A stretch of 64,000 nt of DNA, taken from NCBI RefSeq assembly GCF_000622145.1, contig NZ_JHWH01000002.1, positions 60,246 through 124,245 on the forward strand, given 5' to 3'. The DNA is from Paracoccus yeei ATCC BAA-599 (lineage in GTDB: Bacteria > Pseudomonadota > Alphaproteobacteria > Rhodobacterales > Rhodobacteraceae). The notes beneath the pieces were generated by a model. It worked only from the letters and a program-made list of their open reading frames with translations, did no database searches and was not told the DNA's origin. Below are positions 1 through 8,208 of the stretch, piece by piece (position 1 is the stretch's first letter; the number at the start of each line of letters is the position of its first letter). Both the position numbers and the translations under genes were made by a program.

Positions 1-238
1 GGCCGCGCCACTTCAACTCGTGCAGCACGGCCAGCAGCGTGTAGCTGTCCTTGCCGCCCGACAGGCAGACCAGCCAGCGCTCGCCAGGGCGCACCATGGC
101 ATAGGTCTCGATGGCGGCGCGGGTCTCGCGCACCAGGCGCTTTCTCAGCTTGCGGAACTCGGTCGAGGACGGGGCGCCGCGAAACAGCGGGTGGATGTCC
201 TCGGCCGGCTCGTCTTGGTCGTGGGTGTCGTCCCGCAT
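1..238 (-). CDS. ttcA: tRNA 2-thiocytidine(32) synthetase TtcA (5' part only)
   Basis: The N-terminal 79 residues are present; the gene runs off the left edge. TtcA uses ATP, sulfide and an iron-sulfur cluster to thiolate C32 of certain tRNAs. The PP-loop [10 protein letters not shown], followed by AVLHELKW, is typical of the TtcA/TilS family; the preceding [22 protein letters not shown] region is the usual TtcA N-terminus. The ATG at 238 has an AAAGGA ribosome site about 8 bases upstream. A second ATG at 247 is in another frame. It lies 42 bases after yidD on the same strand, so it is probably the last visible gene of the rpmH-rnpA-yidD-ttcA operon. The cysteine motifs lie outside the window and cannot be checked. 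Confidence 0.9.
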   Translation of the reverse strand, partial: MRDDTHDQDEPAEDIHPLFRGAPSSTEFRKLRKRLVRETRAAIETYAMVRPGERWLVCLSGGKDSYTLLAVLHELKWRG

Positions 239-280
239 CGGTGCATCCTTTGGGGTCTGATGGCGTGGATGGCCGGGGCG

Positions 281-523
281 TCAGTCCCGCCCGCAGCCCC
301 GGGGTTCCGGCACCGGGTCGAAGCCCTGCCCGCCCCAGGGGTGGCAGCGGCACAGGCGGCGCGTTGTCAGCCAGGCGCCGCGCAACCCGCCGTGCCGCTC
401 CAGCGCCTCGAGCGCATAGGCCGAGCAGGTCGGCTGGAACCGACAGGCGTGGCCAACCCAAGGGCTTGCGGCCAGCCGATAGGCCCGGACCGGCAGCGCC
501 AGCAGATGGGCCAGCGGCGTCAC
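281..523 (-). CDS. yidD: membrane protein insertion efficiency factor YidD
   Basis: 80 residues. YidD helps insertion of inner-membrane proteins by YidC. Visible family signatures are the N-terminal amphipathic stretch, the [18 protein letters not shown] motif with its conserved cysteine, and [13 protein letters not shown] near the end. The start overlaps the rnpA stop by four bases (ATGA), indicating translational coupling. The order rpmH-rnpA-yidD is conserved in bacteria. Confidence 0.95.
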   Translation of the reverse strand: MTPLAHLLALPVRAYRLAASPWVGHACRFQPTCSAYALEALERHGGLRGAWLTTRRLCRCHPWGGQGFDPVPEPRGCGRD

Positions 524-987
524 GACCGCGATCCCTTGCGCGACGCGGCGGCACGCGCCTCGTGCACCCGGGCCAGCGCCTGTTCCAGATCGCCCCGCAG
601 CTCGGCGAAGTCGCGGGCGATGGTGGCCTCGGGCCGTCCGACCAGTACATAGTCCCAGCCGGGTCGGGACCGCGCGGGCAGGATCTCGCGCGCCAAGGCC
701 CGCAGCCGGCGCTTGGCGCGGTTGCGGGCCACCGCATTGCCGATCTTCTTCGAGCAGGTAAAGCCCACCCGCACCGCGTCCGACCCGTCGTCGCGATAGC
801 GCGCCTGCAGCAGGAAGCCCGCCGTTCCCTGCCGCCGGGCCGAGGCCGCGCGCAGGAAATCCGCCCGCTGACGCAGGGTGACAAGCTTCGGCCGGCCGGC
901 GTCCCCGGAAATGCCGGAAGCCGCCCTGCCCGGCACGCCCTCTTGAGCATTCCGGTCAGCGGCGGCGTTTTCGGCTGCCTCTGGCAT
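520..987 (-). CDS. rnpA: ribonuclease P protein component RnpA
   Basis: 155 residues from the ATG at 987. RnpA binds the RNase P RNA and takes part in maturing tRNA 5' ends. The core begins near [17 protein letters not shown] and contains the conserved [28 protein letters not shown] basic helix (RNR motif). The open frame extends far upstream through rpmH in another frame, so the start was set at 987, 32 bases after the rpmH stop. The first ~35 residues ([19 protein letters not shown]) are unlike the family, so an internal non-ATG start closer to the VTLRQRA motif is possible. Confidence 0.9.
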   Translation of the reverse strand: MPEAAENAAADRNAQEGVPGRAASGISGDAGRPKLVTLRQRADFLRAASARRQGTAGFLLQARYRDDGSDAVRVGFTCSKKIGNAVARNRAKRRLRALAREILPARSRPGWDYVLVGRPEATIARDFAELRGDLEQALARVHEARAAASRKGSRS

Positions 988-1019
988 CAGCGTCGGCCCG
1001 CGCCGTGGCGCGTCGGCGC

Positions 1020-1157
1020 TTATGCGCTGAGAACCTTGCGGCCCTTGGCGCGGCGGGCGTTCAGAACGCGGCGGCCGCCCTTGGTCGCCATGCGCGCGCG
1101 GAAACCGTGACGGCGGGCGCGAACCAGGTTCGACGGCTGGAAAGTGCGTTTCGACAT
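1020..1157 (-). CDS. rpmH: 50S ribosomal protein L34
   Basis: 45-residue basic protein, with [19 protein letters not shown] then [21 protein letters not shown] and the end VLSA, the near-invariant L34 sequence. It is a component of the large ribosomal subunit. First gene of the rpmH-rnpA-yidD-ttcA operon, preceded by a strong promoter at 1238-1266. The serine after the initiator Met makes it one residue longer than the common 44-residue form. Confidence 0.97.
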   Translation of the reverse strand: MSKRTFQPSNLVRARRHGFRARMATKGGRRVLNARRAKGRKVLSA

Positions 1158-1237
1158 CTTCAAACTCCGGGGTCAAGGCGCGTACGGGGTATGGGCCATC
1201 GGCCCACGCAAGACGCGCCGGTCTATTCGAGGCCCGC

Positions 1238-1266
1238 TGCATAGTCCCGCCCCGCCCGCAAGTCAA
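1238..1266 (-). promoter_or_regulatory. sigma70-type promoter of the rpmH operon
   Basis: On the minus strand TTGACT (1266-1261) and TATGCA (1243-1238) are separated by exactly 17 bases, a near-consensus housekeeping promoter. Transcription would start near 1230, leaving a leader of about 70 bases before the rpmH ATG. The rest of 1267-1455, between this promoter and the sensor-kinase start, shows no other recognisable signal. Confidence 0.7.
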
Positions 1267-1455
1267 CCACATTGACCACGCCGGGCTGCGCGTGTTCATG
1301 ACCGTGAAGGAAATGCCGGCGCCGGACCGGCCGCGAGCCGGCGCGGCGGCCCGGCACGGAACCCTGGGCCGGTCACGAATGTTTGAACTGCGGCCTGCAA
1401 CGCCTTATGTGTCTGGCAAAGGCACGGCCCTGGAGAAGAACTGCATAAGGTCACC

Positions 1456-2892
1456 ATGTCCCTGAATACCCTCTCCGGGCGCTTTGCGGTCCTGACCGGG
1501 ATCTTCGTGATTCTGGCCGAACTGCTGATTCTGCTGCCCTCGCTTGCGAATTATCGCCAGGACTACCTGGAATCGCGCCTGGAACGCGCGCAGATCGCCA
1601 GTCTCGCGCTGCTGGCGACCGATGAATCGCTGGCCTCGGACCTGGAATCGGAGCTGCTGGAGAACGCGGGCGTGTTCAACGTGGTGCTGCGGCGCAACGA
1701 CGTGCGCCAGCTGGTGCTGTCCTCGCCCATTCCCGGGCCCATCGCGGCCACCTACGACCTGCGCGACCAGCCCTTCCTGACCTCGGCGCGCGATGCCCTG
1801 GCGCAGCTGATGGACCCGCAGAACCGCGTGATCCGCGTGATCGGCGCGCCGGTCAACCAGGCCGGCCAGCTGATCGAGATCACCATGGACACCGCCCGGC
1901 TGCGCACCGAGATGATCGACTATGGCCTGCGCCTGCTGTTGATTTCGGCCGCCTTCTCGATCCTGACGGCGTTTTTGCTGAACGTGGCGGCGCAGCGGCT
2001 GCTGCTGGTGCCGATCCGGCGCGTCATCAACCACATGACCGCCTATGCCAGCGCGCCCGAGGACGCGCGGCTGATCATCACCCCCACCGCGCGCCTGAGC
2101 GAACTGAACGAGGCCGAGACGGCGCTGGCCGCCATGCAGCGCACCGTCACGTCGTCGCTGAAGCAAAAGGAACGGCTGGCCCAGCTTGGTCAGGCCGTGG
2201 CGCGCATCAGCCACGACCTGCGCAACATCCTGACCACGGCGCAGATCTTCGCCGACCGGCTGGAAACCAGCGCCGACCCCGCCGTGCGCCGCGCCGCGCC
2301 CAAGCTGGTCAATTCGATCAGCCGCGCGGTGAACCTGTGCGAGACCACCCTGGCCTTCGGCAAGGCCGAGGAGCCCGCGCCGTCGCTGTCGCGCTTCAAC
2401 CTGGCGGCGCTGGTCGCCGAGGTGGCCGAGGCCGAGGCCCTGGCCGCCGAGGGCGCCGCCCAGGACGGCGCCGCCCCGATCGAGTTCCTGACCGACGTGC
2501 CGCCCGGCCTGATGGTGCGGGCCGACCGCGACCAGATGTTCCGCGTGCTGTCGAACCTGGTGCGCAACGCCCGCCAGGCGATCGAGGCAACCCGCCGCCC
2601 GGGCACCATCGAGATCGGCGCCGGCGAGGACGAAGCCGAATGGTTCATCCGGGTCGGCGACACGGGCCCCGGCCTGCCGAAGAAGGCGCGCGACTATCTG
2701 TTCCAGCCCTTTTCGGGCGGTTCGCGCAAGGGCGGCACGGGCCTGGGCCTTGCCATCGCGGCGGACCTGGTGCGCAACCATGGCGGCCGCCTCGACCTGC
2801 TGCGCAGCGACGAGGAGGGCACCCAGTTCTGCCTGCGCCTGCCGCGCGAACTGGCCGGCATCCCCCTGCCCGCCGAGGCGCCCGCCGCCTGA
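1456..2892 (+). CDS. orphan membrane sensor histidine kinase
   Basis: 478 residues. TM1 at about 10-32, an extracytoplasmic loop of ~120 residues, TM2 at about 157-182, a HAMP-like linker, then a HisKA domain with phosphoacceptor His253 in RISHDLRNILT and a HATPase domain. The N box (NLVRNARQAIEA), G1 box (DTGPGLP) and G2 box (GGTGLGLAIA) are all intact, so it should be an active kinase. The ATG has AAGG five bases upstream. No response regulator is encoded next to it; the signal and partner are unknown. Neighbours are the divergent rpmH operon and tRNA-Arg. Confidence 0.85.
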   Translation: MSLNTLSGRFAVLTGIFVILAELLILLPSLANYRQDYLESRLERAQIASLALLATDESLASDLESELLENAGVFNVVLRRNDVRQLVLSSPIPGPIAATYDLRDQPFLTSARDALAQLMDPQNRVIRVIGAPVNQAGQLIEITMDTARLRTEMIDYGLRLLLISAAFSILTAFLLNVAAQRLLLVPIRRVINHMTAYASAPEDARLIITPTARLSELNEAETALAAMQRTVTSSLKQKERLAQLGQAVARISHDLRNILTTAQIFADRLETSADPAVRRAAPKLVNSISRAVNLCETTLAFGKAEEPAPSLSRFNLAALVAEVAEAEALAAEGAAQDGAAPIEFLTDVPPGLMVRADRDQMFRVLSNLVRNARQAIEATRRPGTIEIGAGEDEAEWFIRVGDTGPGLPKKARDYLFQPFSGGSRKGGTGLGLAIAADLVRNHGGRLDLLRSDEEGTQFCLRLPRELAGIPLPAEAPAA

Positions 2893-2987
2893 CCGCCGGG
2901 AATTCGACCCCGCGCAGTTTTCTTCGCGCGGGCTCATTTTTGGCCTTGCACCCCCCGGCGCCTGTCTCTAGATAACCGCCTCACAGC

Positions 2988-3064
2988 GGACCCGTAGCTC
3001 AGCTGGATAGAGCACCAGACTACGAATCTGGGGGTCGGGCGTTCGAATCGCTCCGGGTCCGCCA
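2988..3064 (+). tRNA. tRNA-Arg (anticodon ACG)
   Basis: 77 nt with encoded CCA. Acceptor stem GGACCCG (2988-2994) pairs with CGGGTCC (3054-3060), discriminator G3061. D-loop AGCTCAGCTGGATAGAGC, anticodon loop CTACGAA with ACG, T-arm with GTTCGAATC. It reads CGN arginine codons after A34-to-I editing by TadA. Confidence 0.97.
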
Positions 3065-3072
3065 TTGAAAAG

Positions 3073-3097
3073 AACCGCCCCTCGGGGCGGTTTTTTT
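3073..3097 (+). terminator. rho-independent terminator of tRNA-Arg
   Basis: Stem AACCGCCC / GGGCGGTT with loop CTCG, followed by a seven-T run; upstream A residues could extend the pairing. It lies just nine bases after the tRNA CCA. Confidence 0.9.
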
Positions 3098-3146
3098 CAT
3101 GTCTGGCCCATGGGAAGGCGCCCGGGGCTGGCCCGGGCACCTGGGA

Positions 3147-3764
3147 TCACGCCCCCAGCAGCGCCTCGAGCGTGGCGCGGGTGCGGGCGGGGTCCTCCTG
3201 ATAGCCGACCAGGCCGGCATAGCGCCCCTCGGCGTCGAACAGCAGGACCATGGCGGAATGGTCCATCGTGTAGCCATCCTCGGTCTGGACCTTGCGGGCA
3301 TAGACGCGGAACGCCTTGACGGCCTTGGCGACCTCGTCAGGCGCGCCGGTCACGCCCACCACCCCGGGCACCCAGGAGACATAGTCGCGCAGACGCTCGG
3401 GCGTGTCGCGCTCGGGGTCGACCGTCACCAGATAGGCGCGCAGCGGCTTGCCCTTGGCGGCGAACTCCTCCTGCCAGCCAGCGATGTCGCCCAGGGTGGT
3501 CGGGCAGACGTCGGGGCAATTGGTGAAGCCGAAGAACACCGCCGAGGGCGCCCCCTTGAGGCTGTCCTGCGTGAAGGCCGAGCCGTCGGTCGCGGCCAGC
3601 CGGTAATCGCCCCGGCCCAGGTTTGCCGTGCCGGCGTCGGGCAGTGCCGACAGCCGGGGGCCGATCACCTGGATCCAGGCCACGACCAGCACGGCCAGCA
3701 CCACCAGCCCCCAAAGCGCCCAGCGGATGCGGCGCAGCCCGCCCCTGTTCTCAGTGCCCGGCAT
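3147..3764 (-). CDS. SCO1/SenC-family copper chaperone
   Basis: 205 residues. One N-terminal membrane anchor (about residues 13-32) and a periplasmic thioredoxin-like SCO domain. The copper ligands Cys83 and Cys87 (NCPDVCPTT) and His169 (MDHSA) are all present. SCO proteins deliver copper to, or keep reduced, the CuA site of cytochrome c oxidase. The start overlaps the end of the upstream YcnI-PCuAC gene by 14 bases, so the two are cotranscribed. PCuAC and SCO are known to work together in CuA assembly. Confidence 0.92.
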   Translation of the reverse strand: MPGTENRGGLRRIRWALWGLVVLAVLVVAWIQVIGPRLSALPDAGTANLGRGDYRLAATDGSAFTQDSLKGAPSAVFFGFTNCPDVCPTTLGDIAGWQEEFAAKGKPLRAYLVTVDPERDTPERLRDYVSWVPGVVGVTGAPDEVAKAVKAFRVYARKVQTEDGYTMDHSAMVLLFDAEGRYAGLVGYQEDPARTRATLEALLGA

Positions 3765-4716
3765 GGCTTGCCCCCTTTCCTCCGGCGGGCCCGACCGGCA
3801 CGGTCAGCGCAACCTCGCCCGCGTGTTCAAAGCGCAGGGTCAGGGGCAGCGCCTGGCCCTCGACGAGCGGTCCCTTCAGTTCCATCAGCATCAGGTGCTG
3901 GCCACCCGCCTGCATCGAGGCTGTCTGCCCCGCCGGCACCGGCCAGCCGTCCGGCAAGGGACGCATCCGCATGATGTCACCCTCCATCGCCATCTCGTGG
4001 ATCTCGACCCGCCCCGCCACGGGGGTGCTGGCCGAAACCAGCCGGTCGTCCGCGGCGCCCTTGTTGGTCACGTCCAGCACGACGCCGCCGACCGGGGCGC
4101 CGGGCGGCGTGGCGCGGGCCGAGGCGCCGGCGATGGACAGATCGCCCAGCACGGCCGCACCGGCCGCGTCATGGCCATGGCCATGGGCGTGCCCGTCGCC
4201 GTGGTCCGCCGCCTCGGTCACCTGCAGGGCCGGCGCGGGGTTCTCTGCCGCCGCGTTGCCCGAGGCATCGGTCCATTCCGCCGCGGCGCCGTCGCATTCC
4301 TGCACGGTCGGGAAATACAGCGTGGCACCCGGCGCGACCTCGGGGCCGATGGTGCCGCGCAGCACGAATTCGTCATACCAGTCGTCGGGCAGTTCGCCCC
4401 CCGACCAGGTGATCTCGCGCACCCCCTCGGTCATCGCGGTGCCGTGGTTGTCGTAGGGCCGGGCATAAGGCCCCGTCGTGGTCGCCAGCTGCCAGCCCGG
4501 CTTGGGCATCGGCTTGGCGTTGTAAAAGCCGTCCGGGATCTGGACGCGCAAGGTCCGGGTGGCCTTGCCGTCGCAGCCGTGGCCGATGCGCAGCACCGCC
4601 TTGTAGGTCGAGCCGGCGGGCGCCTCGGCCCGCTCCAGCGTGACATGGGCCAGCGCCGGGCCCGCCATCGCCGCAATCGAGGCACCCACCAGGGCGCCGA
4701 ACATGTGTTTCCGCAT
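3751..4716 (-). CDS. YcnI (DUF1775)-PCuAC fusion copper protein
   Basis: 321 residues from the ATG at 4716. A signal peptide (about 1-23, ending PALA) is followed by a mature N-terminus starting HVTLE; in YcnI proteins the N-terminal His helps bind Cu(II). Residues 24-150 are a DUF1775 domain, 171-183 a His-rich linker (DHGDGHAHGHGHD), and 190-310 a PCuAC domain with the copper set His240, Met242, Met251, His274 and Met276. So one polypeptide carries two periplasmic copper domains joined by a third possible metal site. Alternative in-frame starts exist at 4731 and 4773; 4716 gives the best signal peptide. It lies 60 bases downstream of the DUF2946-like gene and overlaps the SCO gene. Confidence 0.88.
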   Translation of the reverse strand: MRKHMFGALVGASIAAMAGPALAHVTLERAEAPAGSTYKAVLRIGHGCDGKATRTLRVQIPDGFYNAKPMPKPGWQLATTTGPYARPYDNHGTAMTEGVREITWSGGELPDDWYDEFVLRGTIGPEVAPGATLYFPTVQECDGAAAEWTDASGNAAAENPAPALQVTEAADHGDGHAHGHGHDAAGAAVLGDLSIAGASARATPPGAPVGGVVLDVTNKGAADDRLVSASTPVAGRVEIHEMAMEGDIMRMRPLPDGWPVPAGQTASMQAGGQHLMLMELKGPLVEGQALPLTLRFEHAGEVALTVPVGPAGGKGASHAGH

Positions 4717-4776
4717 GAATCCGTTCCGCATGCAAGGACAAGGGGCACACGCCCGAAGGGCGCGCGAACGCAACCG

Positions 4777-5178
4777 TCACGCGGTGCGCGGCGGACCCCG
4801 GGGCCAGGCGGGGCCGGGCGGGTGCACAAGCGCGGGCGACAGGACCGGCGCGGCCTCGGCCAAACGGATCGACAGACGGACGGGCACAGGCAGCACCGGG
4901 CCCGACGCCGTCAGCGCGGGCTGGCCGTGCAGCGCCCAGCCGCAGGGCGCCTTGGCGGGGGTGGGATCGTGGCCCAGGTCCGAAACCGGCGTCAGCGTGC
5001 CGTCCAGACCCACCGCCATCTCGACCGGGCCGTGGCCGCCGCACAGCAGGACCATGATCCGGCCCTGCGCATCGGCGGCCAGCATGGTCCCCGGCTTGAA
5101 GGCGGCAAGCAGCAGAAAGGGCAGCACCAGCACCAGGGCCAGCCAACGCTGCGGCCCCGCCCGGCATCCGATTTTCAT
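4777..5178 (-). CDS. small exported/membrane protein, DUF2946-like
   Basis: 133 residues. One hydrophobic N-terminal segment (about 11-27, RWLALVLVLPFLLLAAFKPG) and a short periplasmic part with two cysteines (LLCGGHG and APCGW) and three histidines. It resembles the short DUF2946 proteins often found beside PCuAC and SCO genes, but I assign this from layout and context, not a strong motif. The ATG at 5178 has AGGG five to six bases upstream; the longer open frame above it is unlikely to be coding. It begins the likely operon with the YcnI-PCuAC fusion and the SCO protein. Confidence 0.6.
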   Translation of the reverse strand: MKIGCRAGPQRWLALVLVLPFLLLAAFKPGTMLAADAQGRIMVLLCGGHGPVEMAVGLDGTLTPVSDLGHDPTPAKAPCGWALHGQPALTASGPVLPVPVRLSIRLAEAAPVLSPALVHPPGPAWPRGPPRTA

Positions 5179-5573
5179 TCTGCCCTGCGATGCCATGCCT
5201 GCGCCCCGGCCTCCGACCCTTCCCCGTCCCTGCTGCCAGAAAACCCCGTCCGGGGGAACCCCCAAGGCCCGCGACACGATGCAGCATCCGGCGGCGCGGG
5301 ACAGGACCAAGGCAAGAAAAGGGGATGGCTGGCGACGGGGGCACTGCAACCGTCGCCAGCAGCGCGCTGCCCTGCGCAAGGGTGATGCATCGACACGACC
5401 TGACCCGTCGCCATGCCCGAGGCACGCCACCGGTTCAGGAACAGCAGAGCCCTGATGCAAAACCCGCGCATAGATGCAAGGCCATGCGCAACGTGTCGCA
5501 GGTTTAGCCAATAGTCCCGGCAGGTTGCAAGCTTTTTGACGCGATTTCGTGACGTCAGTCCCCGAGGCCCTGT
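5179..5573. other. 395-bp gene-free stretch upstream of the copper operon
   Basis: No convincing gene is seen on either strand. The minus-strand frame here (98 aa) lacks a ribosome site and any family features. It should hold the copper-operon promoter and the end of the catabolic operon at 5574. I looked for a cobalamin-type riboswitch and found no matching core. The part near 5500-5540 is relatively AT-rich. Confidence 0.4.
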
Positions 5574-6398
5574 TCAGCCGGGAGTTGCGGCTTCCTTGAG
5601 CCCGGCCAGAAAGGCGCGGGTGCGCTCCAGCACATGGCGGGCGACCGATTCGATGCCCTCGGCCCGGGTGCGGGCGGTCATCGGCACCTCCAGCGCGACG
5701 GGCAGATCCGGGGGCAGCGCGTCCAGGATCGGGCACAGGGGAATCTGGCCCTCGCCGGCGGGCAGGCGCTCGACCCGGCCGGCGTGGAACAGCGCCTCGG
5801 TCGTGTAGGGCGGCGCCACGGGCGCGTCGCACAGGTGCAGGAAGGGCATTCGGGGCAGCGCGCGGCCCAGATCGGCGATGCTGCTGGCCGAGCGGTCGAA
5901 ATGCAGCGTATCGACCAGCAGCCCGGCCTCGGGTCCCGCCGCCTCGACGACGCGCAGCGCGGTCGCGAGGTCGGGCACGGCGGTCCAGGGAAAGAACTCC
6001 AGAACCGCCTGCAAGCCCCGCGCGCGGCAGGCGCCCGAAAGGGTGCCGAGCGTATCGGCCAGCCGGGCAAGGTCGGGATCATAGGGCGCGCAGATCACCT
6101 GCCGCGCCCCCAGGGTCGCCCCGGCCTCAAGGAAGGGACCCAGCGCGGCCACATCGAGCCCGGGGGTGATGCGGACGAATTCGATGTCCTGCACGCGCAG
6201 CCCGGTCCGGTCCAGCGCCGCGCGCGTCGCGGCCATCAGCGCGGGGTCCGCCATCAGCGGATAGCCGGGCGTATCGGGCGTGACCCGGATCAGCCGCAGC
6301 CCCACGGCATCATAGCCCAGCCGCGCGGCCATGTGGATCAGCTCGGGCGGCGACAGTTCGATGGCGGTCAGATGGGCAAGCGAGATCGGTCGTGTCAT
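5574..6398 (-). CDS. sugar phosphate isomerase/epimerase-like TIM-barrel protein
   Basis: 274 residues of the xylose-isomerase-like TIM barrel (AP endonuclease 2) superfamily. Visible are the opening LAHLTAIELSPPELIHMAARLGYDAVGLR, VLEFFPWT with the metal-ligand type Glu, LLVDTLHFDRS, FLHLCDAP and LEVPM at the final strand. Such enzymes isomerise, epimerise or dehydrate polyhydroxylated acids; the substrate is unknown. The ATG overlaps the stop of the FAD oxidoreductase by four bases, so it is translationally coupled. The context with a QuiC-type fusion suggests a role in breakdown of cyclic polyols or hydroaromatic acids. Confidence 0.8.
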   Translation of the reverse strand: MTRPISLAHLTAIELSPPELIHMAARLGYDAVGLRLIRVTPDTPGYPLMADPALMAATRAALDRTGLRVQDIEFVRITPGLDVAALGPFLEAGATLGARQVICAPYDPDLARLADTLGTLSGACRARGLQAVLEFFPWTAVPDLATALRVVEAAGPEAGLLVDTLHFDRSASSIADLGRALPRMPFLHLCDAPVAPPYTTEALFHAGRVERLPAGEGQIPLCPILDALPPDLPVALEVPMTARTRAEGIESVARHVLERTRAFLAGLKEAATPG

Positions 6399-8086
6399 GC
6401 GTCCTCCGAATCGGGCCGGCCCGCCGCGTCCCTTGCGGCGACATGGCCAAAGGTCAGCGCGGGGCCCAGGTTGATGCCCCCCGCCGGATAATGCCCGCCC
6501 ATGACGCTGGCCATGTCGCAGCCTGCGGCATAAAGACCGGGGATCGGCGCGCCCTGCCCGTCCAGCACCCGGGCGCGCGCATCCGTTCGCAGCCCGGCAA
6601 AGGTGCCGAAGCTGCCGGGGATCACCCGCACCGCATAATAGGGCCCGCGGTCGATCGGCGCGACGCAGGGATTGGGCTTCACGTCCGGGTCGCCCTGCAG
6701 GCGCATGTAAGGGGTGCTGCCCCGCCCGAACGCCGGATCCTCGCCCCGCGCCGCATGGCGGTTCCAGTCCGCAAGCGTCGCAGCCAGCCCTGCGGGGTCG
6801 ATGCCGCAGGCCCGCGCCAGCGCCTCGGGCGTGTCGCCGGTCTTGATATAGCCGCGCCGGATCCAGGGCCCGGCCGGGACCGGCGCGGGCCGGCTGATGC
6901 CCAGCCCATAGCGGCGCTGAAAGGCGCGCGTGCAGATCAGCCAGGATTGCGGCACAGCCCCCTTGGGCACCGCGGGCAGCAGCGCGGTGACATAGTCGTG
7001 ATAGCCCAGCCGTTCGTTGCAAAAGCGCCGGCCGTCCTGCAGCACGGCGATCAGGCCCGGCTTGCCGCGTTCGATGATATGGGGAAAGACGCCGCGCCGG
7101 CCGTCGGGCCAGGGCACCTCGGACACCGGGCACAGCGCGGCGGGGCTTGCCAGGTCGGGGGCCTGCACGGCGCCCAGCGCTTCGGCCAGGCGCACGCCGT
7201 CGCCCTGCGCGGTCGGCACGGCCAGGGTGGCGTGGCAGTCGTTGCGCGGGAACTGCGCGGCGCGGCGCGCGCCGTCATGCGGCCAACCGCCGGTCGCCAG
7301 CACGACCCCGCGCGCGGCGCGGACCCGCACCGGCCCGTCGGGCGTGTCCAGCACCGCCCCGGCGACGCGGCCCGCGTCGGCCAGAAGCTGTTGCCCCGGG
7401 GCCTGCGTCAGGAACACCACGCCGGCGTCCTGCGCCGCCACCATCAGCCGCGCGACCAGCGCCTGGCCGTTGCGCAGCTGCATCGCCCGCCCATGCCGCG
7501 CCAGGTCCCACAGATGCCGCCCCACGCGCATCGTCACATGCGCCAGCGACCGGGCCGAGCGGCGCATCGTCAGGAAGGCCCGCAGGTCCGCCCCCGCCTG
7601 GATCGTCATGCCCCAGAAGCTCGTCTCGCGCAGCGGCGGGCGCAGCAGGTCGATCAGCACCCCCATCCGCCGCCCGTCGTAGGCCGCCGCGATGACGGAA
7701 CGTCCGCCCGTCCCCGCCCCCGGCAGATGGCCATAGGTGTCGGGAATCCGGCTGCCGCTTTCGAAATCCAGCCCCGCATCGCGCAGGAAATCCACCATGC
7801 GCGGCGCGTTTTCCAGGAACGCATCGACCCGCGCGGCGTCGAAATCCGGCCCCAGCGCGGCGGCCAGATACCGCCGCGCCGCGCCCGGCGGATCGGCGAT
7901 CCCGGCCTCGGCCGCCAGCGCGTTGCCCGGGCACCAGATCCAGCCGCCCGACCAGGCGCTGGTTCCGCCCAGTACCGCGGCCTTTTCGGCCAAGACCACG
8001 CGCAGCCCGAGCCGCGCGGCGGTCAGCGCCGCCGACAGCCCCGCCGCGCCCGAGCCCAGCACCAGAAGATCGCAGTCGCGCCGCAT
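6395..8086 (-). CDS. FAD-dependent oxidoreductase (fumarate reductase/3-ketosteroid dehydrogenase flavoprotein family)
   Basis: 563 residues. The N-terminal dinucleotide motif LGSGAAGLSAALTAARLG, the LGGTSAWSGGWIWCPGN loop and the C-terminal FAD loop GCDMASVMGGHYPAGGINLGPALTFG are typical of the FAD_binding_2 flavoproteins that reduce or oxidise C-C bonds next to a carbonyl or carboxylate. No heme or twin-arginine signal is present, so it is probably soluble. The ATG has GGAGG five bases upstream, and the IclR-like palindrome at 8100-8118 lies just before it. Divergent to the QuiC-like gene and coupled to the TIM-barrel gene. The substrate could be a hydroaromatic acid such as a shikimate-type compound (inference). 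Confidence 0.8.
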   Translation of the reverse strand: MRRDCDLLVLGSGAAGLSAALTAARLGLRVVLAEKAAVLGGTSAWSGGWIWCPGNALAAEAGIADPPGAARRYLAAALGPDFDAARVDAFLENAPRMVDFLRDAGLDFESGSRIPDTYGHLPGAGTGGRSVIAAAYDGRRMGVLIDLLRPPLRETSFWGMTIQAGADLRAFLTMRRSARSLAHVTMRVGRHLWDLARHGRAMQLRNGQALVARLMVAAQDAGVVFLTQAPGQQLLADAGRVAGAVLDTPDGPVRVRAARGVVLATGGWPHDGARRAAQFPRNDCHATLAVPTAQGDGVRLAEALGAVQAPDLASPAALCPVSEVPWPDGRRGVFPHIIERGKPGLIAVLQDGRRFCNERLGYHDYVTALLPAVPKGAVPQSWLICTRAFQRRYGLGISRPAPVPAGPWIRRGYIKTGDTPEALARACGIDPAGLAATLADWNRHAARGEDPAFGRGSTPYMRLQGDPDVKPNPCVAPIDRGPYYAVRVIPGSFGTFAGLRTDARARVLDGQGAPIPGLYAAGCDMASVMGGHYPAGGINLGPALTFGHVAARDAAGRPDSEDA

Positions 8087-8099
8087 TGCGCCTCCATTT

Positions 8100-8118
8100 A
8101 ATGGAATGATGTTCCATT
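8100..8118. promoter_or_regulatory. IclR-like operator between divergent catabolic operons
   Basis: Perfect inverted repeat AATGGAA-TGATG-TTCCATT. Its core, TGGAAT-N3-TTCCA, closely matches the TGGAAA-TNA-TTTCCA pattern known for Escherichia coli IclR. It sits 14 bases upstream of the FAD oxidoreductase start and 90 bases upstream of the QuiC-like start, a natural place to control both directions. No regulator gene is present nearby in the window. Confidence 0.6.
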
Positions 8119-8208
8119 ATTGAAAGAAAGGCAACAAATCAACTCATCTTTCCCCGCGCCGCGATCTGTGGTGTTCTCGCCTCCGCATCTTCAGACCACG
8201 AGACCCCC

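Noticed and set aside
520..1299. 259-residue RnpA with a long N-terminal extension
   Set aside because: The upstream part reads through rpmH and its promoter in another frame; a start at 987 gives a normal-sized protein.
5179..5573. Cobalamin riboswitch upstream of the copper operon
   Set aside because: Some GCCAC-like words occur, but the conserved core (GCCACTG, GCTGCCCCCGCAAC pattern) is missing.
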